64,000 nucleotides of DNA, from NCBI GenBank assembly GCA_004519485.1, contig CP038106.1, positions 631,501-695,500 of the forward strand. Direction: 5' to 3'. The translations under genes were made by a program, and so were the position numbers. Source of the DNA: Nannochloropsis oceanica. Taxonomy: Eukaryota; Sar; Eustigmatophyceae; Eustigmatales; Monodopsidaceae. The notes beneath the pieces are model-generated. The model was given only the letters and a program-made list of their open reading frames with translations, had not been told where the DNA came from and made no database searches. Within the stretch, counting starts at the first letter, position 1. Each line of letters opens with the position of its first letter. Shown here piece after piece: positions 29,680 to 40,254 of this stretch.

Positions 29680-30609
29680 TTACCGCTGGCTTCCTCCACT
29701 CTGTATCAACGCCTGCAACGCCGCCCTCTCTTCGGGCGAGGCCGACTTGGCCAAGGCCTGGTGCATGGCACGGTTATCTTCCAACGTCATCACCCGCCCC
29801 GTTTGAATGTCCTGGACCAATAAATACATCCATTGTCCCTTGGGCATGTCTGATGTCACCTCTGCAAATACAAACGCGTGTCCAAATGGCCCTTCAATGT
29901 TAAAGCGAATCCGCAGCCTCTTACTCCCATCCTCCCCCACATAATTCTTATGCTCCACAAAATTTCTGCGTCCCTCCCGCCGTCCCCCCCCATCCCGGCC
30001 GTAACCTTTCAATGGCTCCCCGTACCGATTCAACACGTCATGGTTTTGTTTCACTGCGTCGAATGCCTCGTTAAAGAGGTGGTTGGCGCTCGTGCGACTG
30101 GGCATGAGCTCGTCCACGATAAAGTACAAGGAACCCGCCGCAATGACGGCCACGGTTAGGTAAGCTAATCCACGCATGAACCCTATCTTTTCCCCATCCT
30201 CCGGCGGGCCCTCGGTTTCCGGTTCTTCTTCTTCTTGCTGTTGCTTCTCTTGGTTTTTCTCTTCCTCTTCCTCCTCCTTTCTTCCCCCCGCATCCTCGTT
30301 CTTGGTGCTAAAACCTGCTGCCGCTGGAGACGATGGGTTGCCTCCTCTGCTTTGACCCCGCCAGCCACCGGTCCGCCGCATGCATCCATTCATCTGTGTG
30401 CCCAGCAACGGGACCAGCATCGAAGAGGGCTGGTAGCGCTTGGGAAGGAGGAGGTGTGTGGTGGCAGTGGTGGGGAGACCAGTCGAAGCAGATGATACTC
30501 CGCCTGTCGAAAGAGGTCTACGAGCCGCTCCCCCTCTTGCCCTGGCCAACAGCGCGCGACGGGTAGATGGTCCTGCGGCCTTCGTCACGACGATTACAAG
30601 GCCTGCCAT
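29680..30609 (-). CDS. TIM21-like presequence translocase subunit
   Basis: Single exon, 309 aa from the ATG at 30609; the frame is open upstream but without ATG. The N-terminus (VIVVTKAAGPSTRRALLARARG) is a typical mitochondrial presequence. An acidic/Gln linker (~110-140) precedes a membrane helix (LAYLTVAVIAAGSLYFIVDEL). The Tim21 domain follows: LFNEAFDAVKQNHDVLNRYGEPLKGYG is the family hallmark (only key parts cited: NRYGEPLKGYG), then RIRFNIEGPFGHAFVFAEV. Tim21 bridges TOM and TIM23 and helps link import to respiratory complexes. It is divergent from ARP6. Confidence 0.88.
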   Translation of the reverse strand: MAGLVIVVTKAAGPSTRRALLARARGGAARRPLSTGGVSSASTGLPTTATTHLLLPKRYQPSSMLVPLLGTQMNGCMRRTGGWRGQSRGGNPSSPAAAGFSTKNEDAGGRKEEEEEEKNQEKQQQEEEEPETEGPPEDGEKIGFMRGLAYLTVAVIAAGSLYFIVDELMPSRTSANHLFNEAFDAVKQNHDVLNRYGEPLKGYGRDGGGRREGRRNFVEHKNYVGEDGSKRLRIRFNIEGPFGHAFVFAEVTSDMPKGQWMYLLVQDIQTGRVMTLEDNRAMHQALAKSASPEERAALQALIQSGGSQR

Positions 30610-30904
30610 GCTGCTGGTGCTGTGGTGCTGTGGTGGTGGTATCAAGAAGGATCGAGAAAACTTGGTTAAGAGATGATATTGACTTGAGACTTGCCTTAAA
30701 AAGAAGTGGAACTGCGACCTCCTCGCTAGCTTCGTCGTGGCCCGCTTGTTTCTCCTCTCGTTCAGCACAAATTCACACACTCAGGCTCGCACAGTCGCAT
30801 GCGTATATATGACATTCTCTCCTCTCCAATTTTGTTACGCAGGGGGTCGCGGGATTGAGCACGCGAGGTTGGAAGAGGCAGGAGCCAGGAGGCAAGGGGC
30901 GAGA
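30610..30904. promoter_or_regulatory. Divergent intergenic region (TIM21-like / ARP6), ~295 bp
   Basis: Opposed start codons. A weak ATATAT motif is near 30804-30809. Promoter role inferred from position only. Confidence 0.4.
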
Positions 30905-32820
30905 ATGCCGGCAGCCGCACCAGTCGCTTCGCCACGTAAAGGAGGGCACAAAGTACACACCAGCAGCAACAGGGTAGCAGGAGGAGGGGAAGGGCAAGGT
31001 AATATGCCTACGCTAGTGCTGGACAACGGGGCGTACCACCTTAAAGTGGGCTTTGCAGGAGACCCTGCGCCCCGCCTTCTCATGCCCAACTGCACGGCCA
31101 AGCTCAAGGGCCAGCTTCAGGTGAGTGGAATTAGGATAGCTTACTCTTGAAAAGTCCATGTTACGGCAATCTGAATGCTGCGTGCCCGCTGGCTCCAACC
31201 GAAGAGAGATAAGGCTGGTCATATCAGGCAACCTACCTGCGACGCACCATCCCCTCACGCAGCCCATTCCCGTCTACCTCTCCTCTCACCTTCTCCGCTC
31301 AGTTGCTGGTAGGCGACGATATTGACCTAGTGAACAACACGGCTAATCTTCAATACACGCGGCCGTTCGATCGCGGCTATCTGACCAATTGGGAGGCCGA
31401 GAACCAAGTGTGGAAGCGGGCCTTTGGAGAGACCAACCTTAAAGTACGTATGTGACTTGATACCCAGGACAGTGGGGGAGGACGCGAGATAAGACGTAAG
31501 ATAAGAGGTGAAGGGTTCATGGAAAGGGGGGCCTTCAATCGAGAAAGAAATGTGCCGCTTGTTTTCCATCTTTTGTCAGCTGTTGTCCCGGCTCTTTGTC
31601 GTCGTGGTGCGCTTGCTACGTCTTGACTCCCCTTGCCAAGCGCGGCCGTGCCTCTTATTTTCACACGGAAGTAGAATTTTTTTCTCCCATGTTTTCTTCC
31701 TCCTTCCTATACCTCTGGCACTGGCCTCCTTTGTAAAGCTTCATTTGTTTTTCATCATTCACATTCCTTCATCTCTCCACCACCGCAACGCACACACGCA
31801 CAGGTAGAACCCGAAGAGACCCGCTTGGTAGTGACCGAGGCGCCCTTTACTCCCACAAGCCTCTCAACCTTCAGTACCCAAGTCATTTTCGAAGAATTCG
31901 GATTCGCGGCTTGTGCCAAGCTGCCTGCTGCTATTCTTTCCGGCCATCACTACACCTCAACCCAACCTCAGCAGGAACCCCAGCCGCAATGTGCCTTATT
32001 AGGAGGAGGTAGAATTAATTGTGCCTTGGTCATAGACTCAGGCTTCAGCTTTACACACGTTATACCCTTGTATAAAAACAGGGCCCAACGTGCAGGGATC
32101 CGCCGCGTGAACGTGGGGGGGAAACTTCTGACCAACTTTTTGAAAGAGACCGTTTCTTACCGACAGTGGAATATGATGGATGAATTTCAACTCATGAATG
32201 ATGCGAAGGAGGCTTTGTGTTATGTGAGTCAAGACTTCGTGGCGGAAATGGCTAAGCTCCGACCGGGGGGCGGGCCGAACCGACGCCTGCGTGCTCATGA
32301 GGGGATACGACGAAATTTTGTTTTGCCTGATTTTCATAACACCATGAAGGGGTATGTCCAAGACGAACAGCCGCGGCTGCATGAGCAATATCAGGAAGAG
32401 CGAAAGGAAGAACCAGAACAGCAGGTGCTGTCGATGGAGGTGGAACGTTTCGTCGTTCCTGAGGTGTTGTTCCGACCTTCAGATGTGGGTCTCCGTCAGG
32501 GCGGCCTTCCTGAAGCGGTGGTCGAGGCTGTGGAATCCTGCGACATCGGGTTGCGGGCGTCCTTGTACAGCAACATTATTCTAACGGGAGGGAATGTCTT
32601 ATTTCCCGGCTTGGCGCAACGTCTGAAGACAGAGCTACGGGCTTTGGTGCCTGAGTACTACTCTCTGGCCGTGCATACTCCGTCTGATCCCATCGGGTAT
32701 GCGTGGCAAGGAGGGGGTCGCTTTGCCCAGGAACAACCGCAAACGTTTGTGACCAAGGCACAGTACAATGAGTATGGTCCAGAGGCCTGCCAGGAGCATG
32801 TGTTTGATGTGCAGTGGTAG
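30905..32820 (+). CDS. ARP6: Actin-related protein ARP6 (SWR1 / H2A.Z exchange)
   Basis: Three exons: 30905-31120, 31303-31443, 31804-32820. The ATG at 31004 begins exactly at the family start MPTLVLDNGAYHLKVGFAGD and gives 424 aa; the ATG at 30905 adds a 33-residue Gly/basic extension. Diagnostic segments: FDRGYLTNWEAENQVW, LVVTEAPFTP, FEEFGFAACAKLPA, LVIDSGFSFTHVIP, RINVGGKLLTN-like RVNVGGKLLTNFLKE, CYVSQDF, the C-terminal VPEVLFRPSDVG and NIILTGGNVLFPG. ARP6 is a nuclear subunit of the SWR1 remodeller that deposits H2A.Z. A 360-bp intron 2 is the longest of the gene. Next gene downstream is on the same strand, an exception in this window. Confidence 0.93.
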
Positions 32821-33309
32821 ACTGAAAGGATAAAAGAAGATATGGAATGGGCCTTGTACACATAACCTCTTTTGCCATGGTATGTGCGAGGATGGTAAAG
32901 TGATCTCCCCTGCCTTTAAGTCCTGCTGTTATGTTATATCAACAATCATTCTCAGTTGTACCTTTTTGATCCCTTAGGCCAACATGAGGCCTTATCGATC
33001 TCGAGAACAAGCAAGAACCCAAGGCTATGTGAAAACGTAGGTGGGCCATTTTCAACGCATCCTACGCACCCTCTCGCCGACGAATGAGTGGGAAAGGTCA
33101 TATTATGATGAGGTGGCGGGGTGCGACTACGACCAAGCGCGTGGCTGTCTTGCCCTCGGACTCGAGTGTTTGGAGGACAGACAGCACTGCCTGCGGAGTC
33201 GTCAACTCTCCTGGAAGGGATTGTGGCGAGGAGTGGATTGCTTGACCGCTCTTTCTTTCACGCAGGCATATCCCCCGTACACACCACTTGCAGGTTACTG
33301 AGTAGTGCC
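32821..33309. other. Intergenic region between ARP6 and CRTISO-like gene, 489 bp
   Basis: Both neighbours are on +. A short + frame at 33041-33301 (86 codons) has no recognisable motif. Nothing else seen. Confidence 0.4.
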
Positions 33310-35675
33310 ATGCCGCTGTCGATTCCCTTCCTGCTGCTGTTCTGTAGCCTTGCCGTCAGCGGTACCTCCGCATTTCTAGTTTTGCCCCTCTCCTCACGGT
33401 TGCCATCCTCTTCTGCTCGCCATGTCCGCCAAATTGTTACCTCCTCCCCCCCATGCACCTCGGTCGCCGCGACCGTTGCAACCACTGACACCTCGGGAGA
33501 GTGGGATGTGGAGACGGACGTGGTTGTAATTGGCAGCGGCATTGGTGGCTTGAGCTGTGCGGCACTTTTGGCATACTACGGTGAAGATGTAAGAGTATAC
33601 GAGTCACATTATCACGCGGGCGGCTGTGCCCACGGCTTCGAGATAGACGGCTTTCACTTCGACTCCGGCCCAAGCTTGTGGAATGGGATGGGATGGTAAG
33701 TAAACGCCTTTAAGTGGGCGTCCACGTGAATTTTCTCGCTTAGAATTCCCCACTTTGCTGTTCTCATTCATCCTCCCTTGCTTGTCCCTAAACCCTATTC
33801 CAAACAGCAAAGAAAAAGGCAAGCGCAACCCTTTGGGAGATATTTTGAGCGTAGTGGGCGAAGGCGACACGGTTAAGTACGCTAAATACAAGGGCTGGGG
33901 AATGTATGTTCCGGAAGGCAACTTTGTTTTCGAGGTCGGCCCGACAGCTTTTGAGAAGGTTGTGCGAGAGTTTGGGGGGGGCGAGGCAGCGGTGGAGGAA
34001 TGGAGGGCATTCCTGACAAGCTTGGGGACGCTTACGAAGATCTCGACAGCAATGACTCCCTTGGCCCTCCGTGCAGACATTGGGGCAATTTTTACGGTGG
34101 GGCGTTTCTTGCCTTCACTGGCCAGGGCTGGGTTCTCTCCGGCAGTCACTGGACCTATCTTGGATGTGGCCAAAAAGACGTTGAAAAATCCGTTTTTGAT
34201 CAATTGGATCGAGTTTTTGTCGTTTGCGATTTCAGGCTTGCCTGCCGATTCAACTATTGCTGCGGCTATGGCGTACACGTTGAGGGATTTGCACATGGAA
34301 GGTTCGTAGTTTGTCTTGATTCGAGGTTGATAGGGGGTGGGGAAGGGGAGCTTGTAGGGGGAAGGGGAAGTTGTCGTTGTCTATCACGATTCTCACGATT
34401 CTAATTTCCTCATTATTTTTTATCCTCTTGACTCACTCATTCATCCACTGGTCTGCATCCCTCTTTTCATTCTTTTTTTTCCTAGGCTACTATCTCATTT
34501 ATCACCCCAACTCTGTTCCCCTCAAAATCCTAAAAACTACAAAAACATACCAGGCGCTGAGCTCGACTACCCCGTAGGAGGCAGCGCCGCTGTTGTAGAC
34601 GCCCTTATCCACGCCATCAACAAGCATGCCCAAACCAAACACCCGCAACCCGCCGAAACCGCAGAACGAATCACACTCAGCGCCCACGTTGAAAAAATCA
34701 TTCTTGAAAACGGTCGGGCGGTCGGGATCCAACTACGCAAAGGTGGGAAACGCGTACGGGCCCGCAAAGCCGTCGTTTCCAATGCCAGCATATGGGACAC
34801 TCTGAAACTTCTTCCCCCCGAAAGCCTCCCCGTCGAGGAAATATCCAGCTTGACAGACACTCCTATGACTGGTTCCTTCATGCATCTCCATCTAGGCATC
34901 GATGCCACAGGTTTACCGGCCGACTTGGAATGCCACCACACCGTCATAAACACATGGGACAAAATCGATGCTCCTCAAAATATGGCCATCATCTCAATCC
35001 CCACCACCCTCGATCCGGGCCTTGCACCCCCCGGGCATCACGTCCTGCATTGCTATGCTGCCGCGAACGAACCTTACGAGCCATGGGAGGGCCTGAAACC
35101 AAACAGTCCCGAATACCTTGCCTTGAAGAAAGAACGGGCCGAGTGGTTGTGGAGGGCCGTGGAACGCGTTATTCCTGATGTGAGGCAACGGGTGAAGGTA
35201 GAGATGGTTGCGAGCCCCTTGACGCATGAGCGGTTTTTGCGGCGTTCGAGAGGGACCTATGGCGCTGGGTGGCGGGCGGGGAAGGAGTCATTTCCTGGGT
35301 AAGAGGGGAGGACGGAGGACGGGGGAGGAGGAAGCTTGCATATTTTCTTGGTCAGGCGGGTGGAGAGTTCGATAAGCATACATTGTTGATGCAATTTTCT
35401 TACTTGTATATCTATTTCTATTTACGCTCATGCACAGGCCCAAGAACATCAATGTCAAGGGCTTGTACAGTTGTGGTGATTCAACCTTTCCAGGGATCGG
35501 TGTACCGGCAGTTGCAGCGTCTGGAGCGAATGGTACGTCAAGACTTAGTAAGAGATTGGTATCCCCCTCATTCCTCTTATTATCAAAAGCTGTCCCACAC
35601 CCATAAACAGCCGCCAACACCATAGTACCCTTCTGGAAACACTACGGCATGCTCACCCAGCTTATTAACGAGTAG
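33310..35675 (+). CDS. Plastid CRTISO-like FAD-dependent oxidoreductase (At1g57770 type)
   Basis: Five exons: 33310-33695, 33808-34301, 34554-35298, 35438-35532, 35611-35675; 594 aa with consistent phases. The leader PFLLLFCSLAVSGTSAFLV is a signal peptide with a plastid FL motif. The FAD dinucleotide fold is VVVIGSGIGGLSCAALLAYYG; DSGPSLWNGMG, LDYPVGGSAAVVDAL, VVSNASIWDTLKLLPP, FMHLHLGIDATGL, THERFLRRSRGTYG and the flavin-closing CGDSTFPGIGVPAVAASGA follow, in the order of a plant family related to carotenoid isomerase CRTISO. Substrate is probably a carotenoid or other polyene but is not proven. Intron 2 has a stronger upstream acceptor that would break the frame. Confidence 0.88.
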
Positions 35676-35887
35676 CAGCGGCAGAGGAAATATACAGGGG
35701 GAAATCATCTCAAGAGAAAGAACCAAAGCACACAGATAGACTTCTGCGCAATAGCTATTTCATATTCGAGCTTGGTCTTGATGCCCGATTTTCTTTTTTC
35801 TTTTATATTCCTTCACTATGCATTAGATGCGCGTGTTTTTCTTCCTGTCTCCCTCTTTTCCCATCCTCATCCTCTAACTCTCTTCAT

Positions 35888-38800
35888 CTATAGAATGGTA
35901 TTCTTAAAATCCTCGACCAACTTCAGGACCTCCCCCGGCGTCCGATCTAACACTTCTAAAGCCACAGCCCGTTGCTTCGCCACCGGCAAACCCCCGAAAA
36001 GCTCGCACAAGTCACCATCAATCACTTCCTTGACCGGGGCGTAGTACGAACGGTACGCAACATGATCACGTTTGAAGTGCAAATTGGCCTCCTTCCGCAT
36101 CTCCATCTCGAGCAAAAAGAACGTGTTCTTCGAACGCCGCGACGAGAAAGGGACCAAAGCTCCGACCGTCCCCGCAACAGTCGTATATAAAATGACCTCT
36201 TGCCCACCCGGCACCAGAGCCACCTTTTGCAGCGCAGTCACAACCTCCCCTACGTAAAAATGCGCCAAAACCTCCACCTTGTTTGGTGCCCCATTCAACC
36301 GCCCCGTATCCCACAAGACGCGGTTCCCGGTCGGGTTGTCCACGTCATCTGACACTTTTTCAGGCAAACGCAACAGAAACAAGTTGCCAAATTTGTCCCC
36401 ACCAGCAATAGTGTCGTAGTCAACAGTGCAGCAAGCCGTGACCGCCCGCGGAGCCGTATCATCGGCAAACACCACCAATGCATTCTCTGCCCGCCGGTAT
36501 TTGACAAAATGCACGCTATCTAACACGTCAGAGACATAAATTCGGTCGCTCATCGTCTGCATCCCTACGATGAAATTTGGCAAATTCCGATTCTCGCACT
36601 TCTTCAAAAGCTTCTTCTTCCCCAAGTCGTACATGCGCAAGGAATGCCCTATACCCGCAAGGAGCCTTCCGAATCCTTTCAATTCGACCAGACTCTTAGG
36701 TACATCTTCCACCTCCGTTTTATGTAGCAACACCAAACGGTTATCAAACAAACGATACACATGAATAGCCGCCGCACTATGCTTTCTTGGGTGTAGACAC
36801 AAATCCGTCGCCGTCCCTACACATACAAAGACCTCCCCCCCTCTGTCATGGAACGCCACTGTTGCCAGGGACACAGCCGCCTCGTTCAACGACAACTCCA
36901 CCAACTCCAAGGTCTCTCCTGTCCGGCCATCCACGATGCGAATGCACGATGCCCACTTCCCCTCCACAGGCGGCAACGGCCCCCGCACAAACGTCTCTCC
37001 CTCCGCCTCTTCCTCATCTTCTGTTCCTCCTTCAGGAGGCGGTGGGGGAGGCAAAGCCCCCTCCGCCGCTGCCAACGCCGCAGCAGCCGCCACATCCTCC
37101 GGCGCTTCCTCGCCTCCCTCTCCTCCTCCAGCCGCTCCTCCATGACTATCACCCGCAGCCGCAGCTTCCGTTGTGGCAAGAAAAGCGCGTTCCGTTTCAT
37201 TGTATTCGTTGTGGTCAGATTCGATCAGGACGAGGCGGGAACAGCCTGGAACTTGGACCATTTGCCTTGGGGTATACCGCAAGGGCACCTCGGTTTGGTT
37301 GAACATATTTCCAAAATTTTGAATTGTGATAATGCGGAGCGAGCTCCCTGTGACAGCCACAAGACCTTCTGTGATATATTCAGAGGCAAAATCCGAGGCG
37401 TAATCGAGGCTCTCGTAGGAAAGGGGGGTTTGGAGGAAACGTCCTTGATGGTTGTAGGAGAGCCAGGTGCGGGAGGAGAGGGCAAGGACGGCGGGGCTGC
37501 CTTCGATGTTGACCCGGAGAAGCTTGACGGGTTTCGCACCGAGGAAACGTTGTCGACTGTCAGAGAGAGTGCCTTCCAAAGGATCGAGCAGCAGTCTTTG
37601 CATAATCCCATTGCTCAGGCCTACGTTCAAAAACAATGAGGAAGACGACGACGAAGAAGCAGTCGCAGCACCCCCTGCCCCCTCCCCATCCTTGGCCATC
37701 TCCGCCAAACAAACAGACTCGGCCCTCACCGACAGTTGCAGCATACTCCGTTGCGTCAAGAGTGAAACCTGCTCCAACGACAAAACCCTCACCGTTGAAT
37801 CATACCCCCCCACTGCCAGGAAACTCGACCCCACCCTCCCATGTGGCACGGGCCCCAAGTCCAAGCACGCCACGGCTAAACCGATCTCCTTCGACGCCAC
37901 TTCCATCAGCATTCCTGCGGCGTCCAACTCAAAGTACACCACATCTCCTCCTTCCAACGCAATAGCGACCTGTCGTTCATTAGCCGAAGCCTGCTCAATC
38001 ACTTTCCGCCCCGGGGTTTTCCACTCATTTACAGGCCTTCCAGGCCGAATGTGGCGAATCCCATGCGTGTGCACCTGCAACATTGCGTTATCCGCCAACA
38101 ACTTCACCTCCAACGTCGGCGCCGTACCCAAAAAACCCGAGTCAGTAACTTCCTCAATCTGATCCCCAATCGAAAATACCAACGTGGCGTTCGTGAACGA
38201 CACAACAATAAACCGATCATGTTTCTCCTCCTGCCTTCCCTTGATCGTCCAAACCGCATTCGGTGTCCCAGGCAAATCCGAACTTGCCTCCTCTGACACC
38301 TGCAATCCATGTCTTAAAATCCTCAGGCTACTTCTCCCCCCCCTCCCACACAACGTGTAAATCTGCGCTGCGTCCTCCCCGGCCAAATCAGCCACATGCA
38401 TCCCCGTGACTGGCGCAAGGCTCTCTAACACATCGACTGCCGCTAAATTCTTCAATTTTGCCGCCGGGGTAAACGTAGGAGCAACCTGCGCAGCCTCCTC
38501 CGAGCTATCTCCCAATTTGTCCTCGTCATCGAGCGCTTCCTCCTCCAAAGAATCAGCAGCCACGGCCTCAGGATTATCAATGCCCTGAAACTGATACAGC
38601 ATGTGATTTGCAAACTCCGATGCACAAAGAAGCAATCCCGTCTTGGTGATACATAGCCCATTCGCCGACGGGATTGTATCAAACACCTGCATATTGATAT
38701 TCTGGACCTTCGTCCGGTCCTCGCTCAAATCCAACGTCACCTTGTACAAATCCCCATACTCCGACTGCAACAAATAAAACAATACGTCCTTCTGCCGATG

Positions 38801-39700
38801 CATCGCCGAGGCCGTCAACAGCGTACCCCTCGAAGCTGGCTGTCCCGCGCGGCGAGGGATGGGTGTGCGGAGCTCTGGGTGGTCTTGATGTGTGTACGCA
38901 ACCCAATTCTCTGATAGGATCAGCACACCCCCCGGGCCATTGGCCCTCTCCCCCGGCACCGCCAGCAAAGATAAGGCCGTAGATGCAATAGGTTGTGACC
39001 ACTTTCGTATGACATGGTTCAACCCCAAGTCCAACTCATAGTATACCAGCTGCTTGTAAGTCTCCGCTGCTGCTTCCCCCGTGGGGTCCTGATCTGCATC
39101 GCTGTAATCCTTCTCTATCGCAGCAAAAATGGGGTTTTCTGTCCCCACGTCCAGCCCCACTGTTGCATAGACTAATGCATGGGATTTGTGAGCTTCCAGA
39201 GGGGAGGAAATGGTAAGCCGGCCTCCAGCGTCTCGATTCATGACATACACTAGCTTTTGCTTCTCCACCGCACTTATCATTATGGCGCGTCCCAGTGGGT
39301 CCGCCGCCAAATACTGCCCAGGCACGATACGACGACAGGCCGACTTTCCAAACGTCTCGCAATGTACGGTTCGGAACTCATTCGAGTCCACGACGTACTC
39401 TAGGATGGTGATGCGCCCCGTGTCTGCGCCGACGACCAGATAATCCTTGTTGGTTCCCACTTGCCGAAAAGTGAGGAGGCAGCGTAAGTTGCAAAAAGTG
39501 TTAAACGTACACACAGGAACCACCTTAAGCCGCTCCGCGTCCGTGCGCAGTAGCTCCAGGTAGCTGGTCCCACGAATCACCACCACCTCCTGAGCCTTGG
39601 GCGAACTAAAGTTGCCCGATACGGCAGCATGGATGTAACCCGGTCGTTGCAGCGTCAAATTCAGCAGGCTCAGCGCCGGGGCAATGCCGGTCGACGCCAT
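35888..39700 (-). CDS. SF3B3: SF3B3 / SAP130, U2 snRNP SF3b subunit 3
   Basis: Intronless, 1270 aa, ATG at 39700. Near-continuous match to SF3B3 by memory: QRPGYIHAAVSGNFSSPK, ELLRTD, GKSACRRIVPGQYLAADP, MISAVEKQKLVYVMNRD, LTISSPLEAHKSH, DPTGEAAAETY, YELDLGLNHVIRKWSQP, GRGGRSSLRILRHGLQVSE, VNEWKTPGRK and the C-terminal LDRTPGEVLKLVEDF. It is a three-propeller scaffold of the branch-site recognition complex, related to DDB1 and CPSF160; the GKSACRRIVPGQ region separates it from those. An insert of Ala/Gly/Pro/Glu at ~850-910 has no family counterpart and is low complexity. Divergent from eIF6. Confidence 0.96.
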   Translation of the reverse strand: MASTGIAPALSLLNLTLQRPGYIHAAVSGNFSSPKAQEVVVIRGTSYLELLRTDAERLKVVPVCTFNTFCNLRCLLTFRQVGTNKDYLVVGADTGRITILEYVVDSNEFRTVHCETFGKSACRRIVPGQYLAADPLGRAIMISAVEKQKLVYVMNRDAGGRLTISSPLEAHKSHALVYATVGLDVGTENPIFAAIEKDYSDADQDPTGEAAAETYKQLVYYELDLGLNHVIRKWSQPIASTALSLLAVPGERANGPGGVLILSENWVAYTHQDHPELRTPIPRRAGQPASRGTLLTASAMHRQKDVLFYLLQSEYGDLYKVTLDLSEDRTKVQNINMQVFDTIPSANGLCITKTGLLLCASEFANHMLYQFQGIDNPEAVAADSLEEEALDDEDKLGDSSEEAAQVAPTFTPAAKLKNLAAVDVLESLAPVTGMHVADLAGEDAAQIYTLCGRGGRSSLRILRHGLQVSEEASSDLPGTPNAVWTIKGRQEEKHDRFIVVSFTNATLVFSIGDQIEEVTDSGFLGTAPTLEVKLLADNAMLQVHTHGIRHIRPGRPVNEWKTPGRKVIEQASANERQVAIALEGGDVVYFELDAAGMLMEVASKEIGLAVACLDLGPVPHGRVGSSFLAVGGYDSTVRVLSLEQVSLLTQRSMLQLSVRAESVCLAEMAKDGEGAGGAATASSSSSSSLFLNVGLSNGIMQRLLLDPLEGTLSDSRQRFLGAKPVKLLRVNIEGSPAVLALSSRTWLSYNHQGRFLQTPLSYESLDYASDFASEYITEGLVAVTGSSLRIITIQNFGNMFNQTEVPLRYTPRQMVQVPGCSRLVLIESDHNEYNETERAFLATTEAAAAGDSHGGAAGGGEGGEEAPEDVAAAAALAAAEGALPPPPPPEGGTEDEEEAEGETFVRGPLPPVEGKWASCIRIVDGRTGETLELVELSLNEAAVSLATVAFHDRGGEVFVCVGTATDLCLHPRKHSAAAIHVYRLFDNRLVLLHKTEVEDVPKSLVELKGFGRLLAGIGHSLRMYDLGKKKLLKKCENRNLPNFIVGMQTMSDRIYVSDVLDSVHFVKYRRAENALVVFADDTAPRAVTACCTVDYDTIAGGDKFGNLFLLRLPEKVSDDVDNPTGNRVLWDTGRLNGAPNKVEVLAHFYVGEVVTALQKVALVPGGQEVILYTTVAGTVGALVPFSSRRSKNTFFLLEMEMRKEANLHFKRDHVAYRSYYAPVKEVIDGDLCELFGGLPVAKQRAVALEVLDRTPGEVLKLVEDFKNTIL

Positions 39701-40254
39701 AGGCTACTGCCAGTTGCTTGCTATTGGCTTCTCGGCGTGGGATCTTGGGAAGGAGGGTGGCAAGGGTATCCTCGTCGAAGAGGAATTAGGGTGAAGACCG
39801 GGGGAGGGGAGGTCACCACGGCCGTCCGTCGTGGTCAGCGATCACTCTTTGGATTTTGACTCACGGTAACCCTGTGACATGAAGACAGAGAGAAGAAGAG
39901 GACGAAGGTGGTGGTGATAGCTGTCTAGAGAGAGGGCGGGCAAGAGGGGGAAATGAGGAAGGCCCCAACCGTGGCCGAAGAAGCTGCAGAAGCCTCGCGC
40001 TCTCAATGGACGGGGGAGGGGAGGTCATTTCCTCCTTGTTGTCTTATTTATTCAATCTGGAACGACGCAACCAAGCTCTAAGCCACGCATCACTTCGCTT
40101 GAGTAAAGAGTTTGGTGGCGAAGGGCTGAAGCGGGCTGCAAGTGGTATTGGGATTAGGCGGACGCATACTCAACTGAATGATACTGACCCCGTCCTTGCC
40201 CATAAACTTCCACAGGGCACAAGCAACACAAATATCCAAAGCACCCCAGCAGTC
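39701..40254. promoter_or_regulatory. Divergent intergenic region (SF3B3 / eIF6), 554 bp
   Basis: Lies between two housekeeping starts. No TATA-like element is obvious. Promoter role inferred from position. Confidence 0.4.

Noticed and set aside
34486-34578. Alternative CRTISO-like exon start at the strong upstream acceptor
   Set aside because: It leads to a stop after about 30 codons, whereas the acceptor at 34553 restores LDYPVGGSAAVVDAL in frame. Reported as a possible splice switch, not as coding.
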